A program made the translations under genes and the position numbers. The notes under the pieces are model-generated. The model had not been told where the DNA came from and did no database searches. It worked only from the letters and a program-made list of their open reading frames with translations. A stretch of 64,000 bases of DNA, taken from Amarobacter sp035326025 (lineage in GTDB: Bacteria; Chloroflexota; Dehalococcoidia; Tepidiformales; Tepidiformaceae). Where the stretch lies: contig DAOKYT010000001.1 of the NCBI GenBank assembly GCA_035326025.1, forward strand, positions 1 through 64,000, in the 5' to 3' direction. Positions 22,142 to 31,034 of the stretch are shown here, piece after piece (position 1 is the stretch's first letter; every line of letters begins with the position of its first letter).

Positions 22142-24049
22142 TTACACCAGTTCCAGCGCCTCACCCTCGTAGGTCCGCGCCCCGCGCCGCATTTCCACCA
22201 GCTTGCCCAGCTTCACCACGCAGTCCGCCACCCCCGGGGTCCCGCTCAGCGTGTCGAAGTTCTGCATGCCGCAGACGTTGCACGTGCCGTGGTGGCAGTC
22301 GGCCACCGTCCCGGACGACTGGACGTCCCGCCATTGGCCCCGCAGGTAGCTCTTCGTCACGCCGCAATCGATGTGGTCCCACGGCAAGGGCTCCCGCGTG
22401 TCCCACTCCCGGTGGGCGAACCATTCGGCATCGACTCCGGTGACGGCGAATGCCTCGCGCCAGTACTCCGCGCGGAAGTACTCGCCCCAGGCATCGAACT
22501 TCGCGCCCCGCCGCCACGCCTCGTAGATTGCTGCCCCGACGCGCCGGTCGCCCCGGCTCAGCACGGCTTCGATGAAGCTATCGCGCGGGTCGTTCCAGCT
22601 GAACTCCACGCCCGCGGCGCGGCAACCGTCCTTCAGCAGGAAGTGCTTCGGATCGAGCTCGCCGGCGGTGTCCTGGCGGGCCCACTGGAAGGGCGTGTGG
22701 GGCTTCGGAACCAGGTTGCTCGTGCTCACGCGCACCTTCGCCCGGCCCCCGGCGTACTTCTTCCCTATCGCCTTCACCTTTGTGCCCATTTCCACGATCC
22801 CGGCGACATCTTCCATGGTCTCCGTGGGCAGGCCGACCATGAAGTACATCTTGACCCCCGTCCACCCCCGCTGGAACGCGTTCTCCGCCGCCCCGAGCAG
22901 GTCCTCCTCGCTCACCAGCTTGTTGATGGCGTTGCGAAGCCGCTGGCTCCCGGCCTCGGGCGCAAGCGTGAGGGTGTGCTTCTTGCCCCTGGCGACCGCA
23001 TTCGCCACCTCCACCGAAAAGCTATCGACGCGCGTGCTCGGGATGCCGACTTTCAAGTTCTCGAACGTGCTGGTGAGCTGATTCACCATGGGCACGATCT
23101 CGCTGTGGTCGGTGGTGCTCAACGAAAGCAGTGAGAGTTCGTCGTACCCGGTGTTGGCCATCAGGTCACGCGCCGCCTGGACGACTTCTTCCGGGCTTCG
23201 TTCGCGCGCCGGGCGGTAGATCATGCCTGCCTGGCAGAACCGGCACCCCTGGGTGCAACCACGCTGTATCTCCACGGCCGCCCGGTCGTGGATGGTCTGC
23301 AGAAACGGCACGATCGGCCGCACGAGCGCCGGTGGAAGCTGCTCCACAATCCGCCGGCGGATGACGCGCGGCGCCTCGGGCACGATTGGCTCCAGCGCGG
23401 CGAAGTGCCCGGCATCGTCGTAGCGGGCCTCATAGAACGAGGGGACGTATACCCCTGGCATCGAGAGGAGGTCGCGCAGCCGCTCCGCCCGCGGGGTGCC
23501 CTGGCGCTTCCACTCCCGCACCCGGCCGGCCAGCTCCACGACAGCATCTTCGCCTTCGCCGAGGAAGAATGCGTCCACGAACGGCGAAAGCGGCTCCGGG
23601 TTGAACGCCCCACTCCCGCCACAGATCACTATCGGATGGTCGCCGGTGCGCTCCCGCGCCCAGATGGGTATGCCGGCCAGGTCGAGCATGTTCAGGACGT
23701 TCGTGTAGGTCATCTCGTACTGGAGCGTGAACCCCAGCACGTCGAAGTCGCGGATGGGATTGCGCGTCTCCAGGCTCCAGAGCGGGACGCCGGCCGTGCG
23801 CATCTCCGCTTCCATGTCCTCCCACGGTGCGAACACCCGCTCACAGGCAACGTCGTCGATCCGGTTCAGGATGTCGTACAGGATGCCCAGGCCCATGTTC
23901 GACATGCCGATGTCGTAGGCATCGGGGTAGGCGAGCGCGATGCGCACCGTCGTGGCGCGCCAGTCCTTTGTCACGCTGTTCCACTCGCCGCCGGTATACC
24001 GGGCGGGTTTGGACACGCGCGTCAGCAGCTGGTCAATCGAGGTAGTCAT
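22142..24049 (-). CDS. B12-binding domain radical SAM protein (TIGR03960-like)
   Basis: A 635-residue radical SAM enzyme. The N-terminal half is the cobalamin-binding-like region (VRIALAYPDAYDIGMSNMGL, then ICGGSGAFNPEPLSPFVD). The radical SAM [4Fe-4S] motif is CTQGCRFC, around residue 280, followed by the TIM barrel. Near the C-terminus a Cys cluster (CHHGTCNVCG) may bind metal. Family members with this architecture are widespread in Chloroflexota, Firmicutes and cyanobacteria and are often next to a DUF2344 partner, which is not here. ATG 24049 is preferred to an upstream start at 24100 because AGGAGG stands 6 nt before it and the family starts at this point. Substrate unknown. Confidence 0.88.
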   Translation of the reverse strand: MTTSIDQLLTRVSKPARYTGGEWNSVTKDWRATTVRIALAYPDAYDIGMSNMGLGILYDILNRIDDVACERVFAPWEDMEAEMRTAGVPLWSLETRNPIRDFDVLGFTLQYEMTYTNVLNMLDLAGIPIWARERTGDHPIVICGGSGAFNPEPLSPFVDAFFLGEGEDAVVELAGRVREWKRQGTPRAERLRDLLSMPGVYVPSFYEARYDDAGHFAALEPIVPEAPRVIRRRIVEQLPPALVRPIVPFLQTIHDRAAVEIQRGCTQGCRFCQAGMIYRPARERSPEEVVQAARDLMANTGYDELSLLSLSTTDHSEIVPMVNQLTSTFENLKVGIPSTRVDSFSVEVANAVARGKKHTLTLAPEAGSQRLRNAINKLVSEEDLLGAAENAFQRGWTGVKMYFMVGLPTETMEDVAGIVEMGTKVKAIGKKYAGGRAKVRVSTSNLVPKPHTPFQWARQDTAGELDPKHFLLKDGCRAAGVEFSWNDPRDSFIEAVLSRGDRRVGAAIYEAWRRGAKFDAWGEYFRAEYWREAFAVTGVDAEWFAHREWDTREPLPWDHIDCGVTKSYLRGQWRDVQSSGTVADCHHGTCNVCGMQNFDTLSGTPGVADCVVKLGKLVEMRRGARTYEGEALELV

Positions 24050-24151
24050 GGAGATCCTCCTGCGCCGGCTGGTGAGAAAGCCGGCGGGGCGAAGTTCCAT
24101 GGTAGCAGGCCAGCCCCGGCCGCCGAACTACAGCCAAAATGCCAGCGGTGG

Positions 24152-24157
24152 TAGCGT
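24152..24157 (+). promoter_or_regulatory. -10 hexamer TAGCGT, leaderless start for ispD
   Basis: TAGCGT ends 6 nt before the ATG at 24164. The hexamer is a weaker match than others, but the spacing is the same as at 6182 and 22116. Confidence 0.35.
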
Positions 24158-24163
24158 GCCACC

Positions 24164-24838
24164 ATGACCTTCGACGCCGTCATCGTCGCCGCCGGGTCGT
24201 CGACGCGCTTCGGCGGCGACGACAAGCTATCGGTCGAGCTCGGTGGCAGGCCGGTGCTCGCCTGGTCGCTCGCGCTGTTCGAATCGTTGCCGGAGCTGGG
24301 CTGTCTCGTGATCGCCGCCTCCCCGGAACGCCTCTCCGAAACGACAGCCATGGCCGAGACGTGGTGTGCGCGAGCATGCTTCCGCGTCGTGCCGGGCGGT
24401 GCCCGCCGGCGCGACAGCGTCGAGGCCGGCCTGCGGCAATGCACCACCCGCTATGTCGCCATCCACGACGGCGCCAGGCCACTGGCCACGCCGGAGCTGG
24501 TGCGGCGCGTGGTCGCGGCTGCCGATGGCCGCCCGGGGGCCATCGCCGCCATCCCCGTGACGGACACGATCAAGGTGGTGCGGGCAGGGGTCATCACCGG
24601 CCACCCCGACCGTGCCACGCTCTGGGCCGCCCAGACACCCCAGGTCGTGCTCCGCACCGCATGGCTCGATGCCGCCCGCATGAGCGATAACGACGAGACC
24701 GACGACGCGGCGATGCTCAGCCGCCTCGGACTCGAATGTACGGTCGCCGAAGGCAGCCCCGAGAACATCAAGATCACCCGGCCGCGGGACATCGAGGTCG
24801 CGGCGGCCATCCTTCGCGCTCGGGCGCATACACCATGA
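24164..24838 (+). CDS. ispD: 2-C-methyl-D-erythritol 4-phosphate cytidylyltransferase
   Basis: IspD transfers CMP to methylerythritol phosphate in the non-mevalonate isoprenoid pathway. The 224-residue protein has the nucleotide-binding VIVAAGSSTRFGGDDK (the family's AAGxGxRxG..K), VVPGGARRRDSVEAGL, AIHDGARPLATPELV, IPVTDTIKVV, AAQTPQVVLRTAWL and NIKITRPRDIEVA, in the usual order and length. Its stop overlaps the ispF start in an ATGA, so the two are translationally coupled. Confidence 0.95.
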   Translation: MTFDAVIVAAGSSTRFGGDDKLSVELGGRPVLAWSLALFESLPELGCLVIAASPERLSETTAMAETWCARACFRVVPGGARRRDSVEAGLRQCTTRYVAIHDGARPLATPELVRRVVAAADGRPGAIAAIPVTDTIKVVRAGVITGHPDRATLWAAQTPQVVLRTAWLDAARMSDNDETDDAAMLSRLGLECTVAEGSPENIKITRPRDIEVAAAILRARAHTP

Positions 24839-25308
24839 TGCGCGTCGGGATCGGCGAAGACCTCCACCGGGTCGATGCTGCCCGGACGCTGGTCCTCGGT
24901 GGCGTGATCATCGAGGAGGGCCCCGGGCTCAGCGGCCACAGCGATGCCGATGTCCTCCTTCACGCTATCACCGATGCCGTGCTCGGCGCGGCGGCCCTCG
25001 GCGACATTGGGCACTACTTTCCACCGGACGACCCGCGCTATGCCCACGCGGATAGTGCCGACTTCCTCCGCAAGGCGCTGGAGCTGGCCCGGCAGGCCGG
25101 CTGGCAGATCGCGAACATTGACGCAACGGTCCGCGCGGAGCGCCCCAAGCTCGCGCCCTACATCGGGCACATCCGGGAGCGAATCGCGGAAATCGCCGCC
25201 ATCGAGCCTGGCCAGGTGAGCGTGAAGGCGAAGACGGGCGAAGGCCTCGGCGCGGTTGGCCGCGGCGAGGCCATGGCCGCTTCCGCCGCCGTGCTGCTTG
25301 AGCGCTGA
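24835..25308 (+). CDS. ispF: 2-C-methyl-D-erythritol 2,4-cyclodiphosphate synthase
   Basis: IspF, the cyclase two steps after IspD in the methylerythritol phosphate pathway. About 157 residues: RVGIGEDLHRV (the metal-ligand D.H motif), GLSGHSDADVLLHAITDAVLGAAALGDIG (second metal ligand H and the conserved SDADV), DATVRAERPKLAPYI and KAKTGEGLGAVGRGEAMAA. Two adjacent ATGs (24835, 24838) could start it; 24835 gives the ATGA overlap with ispD. The family's usual D-x-H-R is EDLHR here, which keeps Asp and His. Confidence 0.95.
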   Translation: MMRVGIGEDLHRVDAARTLVLGGVIIEEGPGLSGHSDADVLLHAITDAVLGAAALGDIGHYFPPDDPRYAHADSADFLRKALELARQAGWQIANIDATVRAERPKLAPYIGHIRERIAEIAAIEPGQVSVKAKTGEGLGAVGRGEAMAASAAVLLER

Positions 25309-25635
25309 ACCGGTCGCACGCTTGCCCCGTTCGGCAGGCGGGCATGCCGTTGACCTCCAGGGGCTCCAGGTGGCCCCGATGGGCGAGCGCTCGCGCCGCC
25401 GGGTGAGTCCCTCGATATGGTGCGGCCCCACTGTATTCCGGAAGACCACGGCCGGCGCGGTGGCGGGGGCCACAAGGCCACCGGCGACGGCCACGGCGCC
25501 GATGAGCAATCCTCCGCCGCGCTCGGGCACAACCAGTCATGCCACGCCCACACGCCACCACGCCGGGGCCGGCCCGGGCGGGGAAATGGTTCAGATACCT
25601 ACGCCGTAGCGCCACGGGCGGCTACCCTCAGTCCC
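25309..25635 (+). other. Gap between ispF and the sugar operon, no gene seen
   Basis: About 327 nt of GC-rich sequence. The open frames are short, have no family resemblance and disagree with each other on frame. Its only supported content is a TACCCT at 25623-25628 that ends 7 nt before the downstream GTG start. No terminator or riboswitch was recognised. Confidence 0.5.
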
Positions 25636-26229
25636 GTGCCGAAGCGCATCATGGATGTTGCTCTCACCCTGCTGACGGCCCCTGTCTGGGTCGTGGTGAT
25701 GGTCATCGCCGCCGCGGCCCTCGCGATCGACCTGCGCGGCAATCCCTTCTTCCTGCAGCAGCGGGTCGGACTCCATGGCCGGCCCTTCACCATGGTGAAG
25801 CTTCGCACCATGCGCCACCCTCGCCCGGGCGAAGAGGAGCGCTACCAGGTCCACGACTTTAAGACGTTTGTGTTTGCCCCCCCGGACCGGCCCAATCCGC
25901 GCATCACGCGTGTGGGCGCCATCGCCCGAAAGACGTCGATCGATGAGCTGCCGAACCTGTTCAACGTGCTCAAGGGTGAGATGTCGCTCGTCGGTCCCCG
26001 CCCGGAAATTCCGGAGATCGTCAGCCAGTACCCCCCGGAATACCACCGCCGTCACGATGTCCTGCCCGGCATCGCGGGCCTCGCCCAGGCCAACGGCCGC
26101 TCGGATTTGACCTATGACGAAACAGTTACTTACGATCTCCGCTACGTGGACAACCACTCGGTGCTGACCGACCTCAGCATTCTCATTCGCACCCTTCTTC
26201 GCGCGATCCAGGGGAGCGGCGCGCGATGA
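25636..26229 (+). CDS. Sugar transferase, PglC/WcaJ-type phosphoglycosyltransferase
   Basis: A 197-residue monotopic phosphoglycosyltransferase that would attach a sugar-1-phosphate to undecaprenyl phosphate, starting a surface glycan. It has a single N-terminal hydrophobic segment (DVALTLLTAPVWVVVMVIAAAALAI), RGNPFFLQQRVGLHGRPFTMVKLRTM, the catalytic-region RKTSIDELPNLFNVLKGEMSLVGPRPE (Asp-Glu dyad) and LPGIAGLAQANGR. This short form is PglC-like, lacking the extra membrane helices of WbaP. GTG 25636 starts just at the family N-terminus, 7 nt after a TACCCT. Its stop overlaps the next gene in an ATGA. Confidence 0.9.
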   Translation: MPKRIMDVALTLLTAPVWVVVMVIAAAALAIDLRGNPFFLQQRVGLHGRPFTMVKLRTMRHPRPGEEERYQVHDFKTFVFAPPDRPNPRITRVGAIARKTSIDELPNLFNVLKGEMSLVGPRPEIPEIVSQYPPEYHRRHDVLPGIAGLAQANGRSDLTYDETVTYDLRYVDNHSVLTDLSILIRTLLRAIQGSGAR

Positions 26230-28139
26230 CCGATCGGCACCCGTCGCTCGCAGGCAGGCTCTTCAGCGGCGATAACGTGGCGACCGCGGGCGCCATGGTG
26301 CTCGACGTGATGGTGATCGCGCTGGCCTATGCGGCCGCGCTCCTCCTGCGCTTCGATGCCGATGTCCCCCAGCGCAACCTGGAGTTCACCCTGCTGGTCT
26401 TCCCGGTGCTCGCGTTCGTGTACATCGCCGCGAACGTTGTGTTCGGTGTCTACCGGACGATCTGGACCTACGGCAGCCTCGGCGACATCCTCAATCTGTT
26501 CCTCCCCATCCTCGCCGCCACGGCAGTGATCTTCGGCGTCAACTTCTGGGTGCGTGAGCGCGACCTGCCGCTCTCGGTCATCCTCATCGCCGGCGAACTC
26601 ATCTTCCCGGGTATGGCATTCGTCAAGATGCGGAGCCGCCTGCTCACGCGCTTGCCCCGGGTGGCCGTGGCGTCGCAGCGGTTGCTCATCATCGGCGCTG
26701 GCCATACCGGCCAGGCACTGGTTCGCGAACTGCAGAACAGCCCCGGCCTGAACTACCAGCCCATCGGGTACCTCGACGACGATCCCCGGAAGCTCAACCG
26801 CCGCATGCACGGCCTTCGCGTGCTCGGCACGGTCTCCGACCTCGAACTGCAAATACCAGAGCACTCCGTCGATGCCGTCGCCATCGCCATCCCCCGCGCC
26901 TCCGGCAAGACCATCCGCTCGATCGTCGCCACCTGCCAGTCGGCTGGCGTACCCGTGCGCATTGTCCCGGGTGTCGAACGTTGGCTGGCCAGCGGCCACA
27001 CCAACGCCCTGCGCGATATCACGCTCGATGACCTCCTTGGGCGCGAGCCCGTGGAGATCGACTTCGCGGCCTGCAGCCAGTCGGTGAAGGACCGCGTCGT
27101 CCTCGTTACCGGGGCCGCGGGCTCGATCGGGTCGGAGCTTTGCCGGCAGGTCGCCACCTTCCAGCCCATGGAACTCCACCTGCTCGACAACAACGAGAGC
27201 GGGCTGTTCGATCTCGCGGCCGAGCTGGCGGGGGTCTCGCCCCAGACCACCATCAAGCTCTGGCCCGCCTCCGTCATCGACGCGGCGAAGATCGACCGGG
27301 TCTTCAACCAGGTGCGCCCCCACCTCGTCTATCACGCCGCGGCCTATAAGCACGTGCCCATGCTCGAATCCAACCCGGACGAGGCGTTCCGGGCCAATGT
27401 CCTGGGGACGCTCCACGTCGCCAGCGCCGCCCGGAAATACCAGGCGGGCACGTTTGTCCTCATCTCCACCGATAAGGCCGTCCGGCCAACCAGCATCATG
27501 GGTGCCACCAAGCGCATCGCCGAACTGCTCGTGCTCGCACTCGCCCGCGAGAGCGAGCGCACCCGCTTCGTCGCCGTCCGTTTTGGCAACGTCATGGGCA
27601 GCCGCGGCTCGGCACCGCTCACGTTCCTCAAGCAAATCGAGCGCGGCGGCCCGGTCACCATCACCCACCCGGACATGATGCGCTACTTCATCAGCATCCC
27701 CGAGGCTGTCAGCCTGGTCATCCAGGCTGGCACCTTCGGAGGCAGTGGAAACATCTACATGCTGGATATGGGCCAGGAGATCAACATGCTCGAGCTGGCC
27801 GAGCGGATGATTCGCCTGCGCGGCCTGCGCCCCGGCGATGACATCGAAGTGGTCTTTACCGGCCCCCGGCCCGGCGAAAAGCTGCGCGAAGAGCTCGTCG
27901 CTGATTTCGAAAACGTTGACCCCACCGACCACCCGAAGGTGATGCGCCTCACCGCCTCCACCGAGATCTCCGAGGCCGAGATCCTCCGCCTGATCCGCGA
28001 AGTAGAGGCCGTGCTGCGCGGCGACCCCGAGGAGCTCCGGCGCCGCATCCACCTCGTTGCACGCAAGTTCTCGAACGACGCGCTCGACACTCTCGATGAC
28101 AGCACCCACGACCACGCCGGAGAGCCAGCCACCCCATGA
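26226..28139 (+). CDS. Membrane-bound nucleoside-diphosphate-sugar dehydratase (FlaA1/PglF/WbpM type)
   Basis: A 637-residue polysaccharide biosynthesis protein. Residues 1-150 contain four hydrophobic helices, then a CoA-binding-like domain (LLIIGAGHTGQALVREL), then the catalytic short-chain dehydrogenase domain with the Rossmann motif VTGAAGSIGSEL (about 294-303), YHAAAYKHVPML and STDKAVRPTSIMGATKR (about 414-430). The tyrosine of the usual YxxxK is Met, as in FlaA1/PglF/WbpM UDP-GlcNAc 4,6-dehydratases. In the operon it would provide the 4-keto-6-deoxy sugar for the acyltransferase and aminotransferase downstream. Overlaps both neighbours by ATGA. Confidence 0.92.
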   Translation: MTDRHPSLAGRLFSGDNVATAGAMVLDVMVIALAYAAALLLRFDADVPQRNLEFTLLVFPVLAFVYIAANVVFGVYRTIWTYGSLGDILNLFLPILAATAVIFGVNFWVRERDLPLSVILIAGELIFPGMAFVKMRSRLLTRLPRVAVASQRLLIIGAGHTGQALVRELQNSPGLNYQPIGYLDDDPRKLNRRMHGLRVLGTVSDLELQIPEHSVDAVAIAIPRASGKTIRSIVATCQSAGVPVRIVPGVERWLASGHTNALRDITLDDLLGREPVEIDFAACSQSVKDRVVLVTGAAGSIGSELCRQVATFQPMELHLLDNNESGLFDLAAELAGVSPQTTIKLWPASVIDAAKIDRVFNQVRPHLVYHAAAYKHVPMLESNPDEAFRANVLGTLHVASAARKYQAGTFVLISTDKAVRPTSIMGATKRIAELLVLALARESERTRFVAVRFGNVMGSRGSAPLTFLKQIERGGPVTITHPDMMRYFISIPEAVSLVIQAGTFGGSGNIYMLDMGQEINMLELAERMIRLRGLRPGDDIEVVFTGPRPGEKLREELVADFENVDPTDHPKVMRLTASTEISEAEILRLIREVEAVLRGDPEELRRRIHLVARKFSNDALDTLDDSTHDHAGEPATP

Positions 28140-28723
28140 CGAACTTCCGCGCGCATCCCACCGCAGAGGTCAGCGGCCAGGCGTCCATCGGTGAAGGAGC
28201 CAGCATCTGGCACCATGCCCAGGTCCGCGAGCGGGCCACCGTCGGGCCGGGCTGCATCATCGGCAAGGGCGTGTACATTGGCGCCGATGTCTCCCTGGGC
28301 GCCAACTGCAAGGTCCAGAACTACTCCTGCGTCTACGAAGGCAACACCCTCGAGGACGGGGTCTTCGTTGGCCCGGAGGTCGTGTTCACCAACGACCGGT
28401 ACCCGCGCGCCATCAACCCCGATGGCACACTGAAGGCCGCCAGCGATTGGGAGCTCCAGGGGTCGGTCGCCAGGTTCGGCGCGGCCATCGGCTCCCGCTC
28501 GGTGATCCTGCCCGGGCTCACCATTGGCCGCTGGGCGCTCGTCGCCGCCGGCTCCGTGGTCACCAGGGACGTACCCGATCACGCCCTGATCGCCGGGAAC
28601 CCGGCGCGGCAGCGCGGCTGGGCCTGCATGTGCGCCCGCCCCCTATCCGCTGAATTGACCTGTCCCGAATGTGGCCGGCGGTACCAGCGCACAGCGGCCG
28701 GCCTTGTTACCCTCGAAGCCTAG
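28136..28723 (+). CDS. Hexapeptide-repeat sugar N-acyltransferase (WbpD/WlbB-like) with Cys-rich tail
   Basis: A 195-residue left-handed beta-helix acyltransferase. Hexapeptide repeats begin at residue 5 (AEVSGQASIGEGASIWHHAQV) and the catalytic-type stretch is GPEVVFTNDRYPRA, as in WbpD/WlbB and WxcM N-terminal domains, which N-acetylate 3-amino sugar nucleotides. After the family's usual end (PARQRGW) a short C-terminal extension carries CMC and CPEC, a possible zinc ribbon. The start ATG overlaps the dehydratase stop by ATGA. Its resemblance to WbpD rather than PglD leaves open whether the amino group is at C3 or C4. Confidence 0.85.
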   Translation: MTNFRAHPTAEVSGQASIGEGASIWHHAQVRERATVGPGCIIGKGVYIGADVSLGANCKVQNYSCVYEGNTLEDGVFVGPEVVFTNDRYPRAINPDGTLKAASDWELQGSVARFGAAIGSRSVILPGLTIGRWALVAAGSVVTRDVPDHALIAGNPARQRGWACMCARPLSAELTCPECGRRYQRTAAGLVTLEA

Positions 28724-28745
28724 CGCCCCCGCCCAGGAGACCCGC

Positions 28746-29840
28746 ATGACCACCGTCGATCGTCCGTTCATCCCGGTCGCCAGGCCGCTCATCGGCGAAG
28801 CCGAAAAGCGCGCCGTGATGAAGGTCCTCGATAGCGGACAGCTCGCCATGGGCAGCCGCACGGAAGCCTTCGAGCGCGCCTTCGCCGAATACATCGGCGC
28901 GAAGCACGCCATCGGCGTCAACAGCGGCACCGCGGCCCTCATCGTCGCGCTCCAGGCCCACGGGGTCCGTCCCGGCGACGAGGTGATTACCACCCCTTTC
29001 AGCTTCATCGCCACCGCGACGAGCATCATCGCCTGCGGCGCAACCCCGGTCTTCGTCGACATCGACCCGTTCGACCTGAACCTCGACCCGGACCAGGTCG
29101 AGGATGCCATCACCGATCGCACCAGGGCCGTCATGCCGGTCCATCTCTACGGCCACCCCGCACGTATCGAAGAGATCCGCGAGCTCTGTGAAGACAATGG
29201 CCTTGCGCTGGTGGAGGACGCCGCCCAGGCCCACGGGGCCGAGCACGCCGGCCGGCGCGTGGGCACCTTCGGCACCGGCTGCTTCAGCTTCTACCCCACG
29301 AAGAACATGACCACCGGCGAGGGCGGCATCATCACCACGAACGACGACGAAGTCGCCCGCCTCTGCCGCATCATTCGCAGCCACGGCCAGGAAGTCCGCT
29401 ACAAACACGACTACTTCGGCCTGAACTGGCGCATGCAGGACCTCAACGCCGCCATCGGCCTCGTCCAGATGGACCACATCGAAGACTGGAACCGCGCGCG
29501 CATCGCCAACGCCGAAAAGCTGGCCAACCTCATCCGCGCCGTTGAGACGCCCCGCGTACGGCCCGGCGATCGGCACGTGTTCCACCAGTTCACCGTCCGC
29601 ATCCCGCGAGACCGCGATGGCGTGCAGCAACGCCTGCGGGAGGCGGGCATCGGCAGCGCCGTCCACTACCCGATCCCGATCCACCACCAGCCAATCATGC
29701 GTGAGCTGGGCTTCGGAGAGGGCGCCTTCCCGGTGGCCGAGGCCGCCGCTGAACAGGTGCTTTCCCTCCCGGTCCACCCCTCGCTCGGGCCGGAGGACGT
29801 CGAATACATCGCCTCCACCCTGAACAGCATCTGCGGCTGA
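28746..29840 (+). CDS. DegT/DnrJ/EryC1/StrS-family sugar aminotransferase
   Basis: A 364-residue PLP-dependent aminotransferase converting a keto-sugar nucleotide to the amino sugar. It has VNSGTAALIVALQAHGVRPGDEV, PFSFIATATSIIACGATPVFVDID, VEDAAQAHGA and the PLP lysine K186 in FSFYPTKNMTTGEGG. The ATG at 28746 follows AGGAGA with 5-nt spacing. It is the last gene of the sugar operon; together with the dehydratase and acyltransferase it would make an N-acetylated amino-deoxy sugar that the phosphoglycosyltransferase could load on a lipid carrier. WbpE and PglE are the closest named relatives. Confidence 0.9.
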   Translation: MTTVDRPFIPVARPLIGEAEKRAVMKVLDSGQLAMGSRTEAFERAFAEYIGAKHAIGVNSGTAALIVALQAHGVRPGDEVITTPFSFIATATSIIACGATPVFVDIDPFDLNLDPDQVEDAITDRTRAVMPVHLYGHPARIEEIRELCEDNGLALVEDAAQAHGAEHAGRRVGTFGTGCFSFYPTKNMTTGEGGIITTNDDEVARLCRIIRSHGQEVRYKHDYFGLNWRMQDLNAAIGLVQMDHIEDWNRARIANAEKLANLIRAVETPRVRPGDRHVFHQFTVRIPRDRDGVQQRLREAGIGSAVHYPIPIHHQPIMRELGFGEGAFPVAEAAAEQVLSLPVHPSLGPEDVEYIASTLNSICG

Positions 29841-29847
29841 GGCGGGT

Positions 29848-30339
29848 CTACTCGGCCTTCTGGCTGGCCTGGAACTCCCGGTCGGCCCGTTTCCCGCGGT
29901 AAACGCGCATGTCGATCGCGCGGGTGACCTCCGGGTCAAGCCGGAAGAGGAGGCGGGGCTCCGTCTGCATATTCGCGAAAAACGCATCGACGGCCCCCGC
30001 GTTTGCCGGGTCGCCCCGCCCGACGTACTTCTCGGCCAGCTCCCGAGAGATGGGCCAGATGTCGTAGCCAGGCGATTCGAACGGCGTGCAGCGGCCGTCG
30101 AACTCGGCATGCCCGGTGAGGGGCGGGCCTGATTCGATGCAGAGCGATGCGCGCGGGTCGTGCAGGAGTTGCTTGCACCACACGCGGTTGTACGTCCCGG
30201 TGATCCAGATGCCATCGGGCTTCCAGAGCCACCAGACCGGCACGGTGTAGGGCATCCCATCGCGCCGCAGGGTGGCGATCACCCCGACGGTCGGCATCCG
30301 GAGGAATTCCTCCAGGACATCAGGCTTCATCCTCGGCAT
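29848..30339 (-). CDS. Pyridoxamine 5'-phosphate oxidase-like FMN/F420-binding split-barrel protein
   Basis: A 163-residue split-barrel flavin reductase-like protein. Visible: MPTVGVIATLRRDGMPYTVPVWWLW, then TYNRVWCKQLLHDPRASLCIE, typical of the PNPOx-like and F420-dependent family that binds FMN or F420. The start at 30339 has GGAG seven nt upstream and overlaps the GNAT gene's end by 20 nt; an ATG at 30330 is an alternative. Cofactor and substrate cannot be told from the sequence. Confidence 0.75.
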   Translation of the reverse strand: MPRMKPDVLEEFLRMPTVGVIATLRRDGMPYTVPVWWLWKPDGIWITGTYNRVWCKQLLHDPRASLCIESGPPLTGHAEFDGRCTPFESPGYDIWPISRELAEKYVGRGDPANAGAVDAFFANMQTEPRLLFRLDPEVTRAIDMRVYRGKRADREFQASQKAE

Positions 30340-30922
30340 CAGCGGACTCCAGGGCAGGCTCGGGCTCCTCGCCAGCATCTCCCGCCACCGTCTCGGCCGG
30401 CGGCTCGCGCAGGATCCCCATGTAGACCAGGTCATCGTACCTGCCATCGAGCCAGATGTGCCTCCTCAGGCGCCCCTCCTCCACGAACCCGGCCGCCGCG
30501 AATGCCTTTTGCGCCCGGATGTTGCTCCCGTTCGTGGTCAGCCACACCTTCTCCATGTTCCGGAGCCGGAAGGCGTACTTCACCAGCAGCTTCACCACGT
30601 CGCGGCCGTATCCGTGCCCGAGGTAGTCGCGGTCCCCGATGGTGAGCCCGAGTTCACACGTGCGGGCGGCATAGTCGAAGTTGTGCAACAGGCACTGGCC
30701 GATGAACTTGCCGCCCTGCACCTCGATGGCGAACCATGCCACTTCGCTTCGGGGGCGCTGGAGGTGCGCTTCGAACGTGGCCACGAGCCGCTCGTATTCC
30801 ATCGGCATCGGCGGCTCACCGCTCGAAAGCAACTCGAGCTCCACGTCGTTCCGGTACTCGAAGTATTTCTCCAGGTACTCACGGCGCATCGGCCGCAAGA
30901 TAACCTTGTCGCCCTTGAGCAT
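30320..30922 (-). CDS. GNAT N-acetyltransferase, RimJ/RimL type
   Basis: A 200-residue acetyltransferase with VILRPMRREYLEKYFEYRND, FIGQCLLHNFDYAARTCELGL, the acetyl-CoA site GLTIGDRDYLGHGYGRDVVKLLVKYAF (Q/R-x-x-G-x-G/A) and VWLTTNGSNIRAQKAFAAAGF. It ends in a Glu/Ala-rich tail after the enzyme core. Such enzymes acetylate ribosomal protein N-termini, spermidine or small amines. The gene is followed, overlapping, by the split-barrel gene. Confidence 0.85.
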   Translation of the reverse strand: MLKGDKVILRPMRREYLEKYFEYRNDVELELLSSGEPPMPMEYERLVATFEAHLQRPRSEVAWFAIEVQGGKFIGQCLLHNFDYAARTCELGLTIGDRDYLGHGYGRDVVKLLVKYAFRLRNMEKVWLTTNGSNIRAQKAFAAAGFVEEGRLRRHIWLDGRYDDLVYMGILREPPAETVAGDAGEEPEPALESADAEDEA

Positions 30923-31034
30923 GCTCCCTGCCTCCCGGTCGTCTCCCGGGTCTCCGCTCCCCCAGTGGGAGTGTCGGCTGCCAGGGCCGATGCCGCCAGC
31001 CCGAAGAGCGGCGCCAAGCTACGATTTGGACGCC

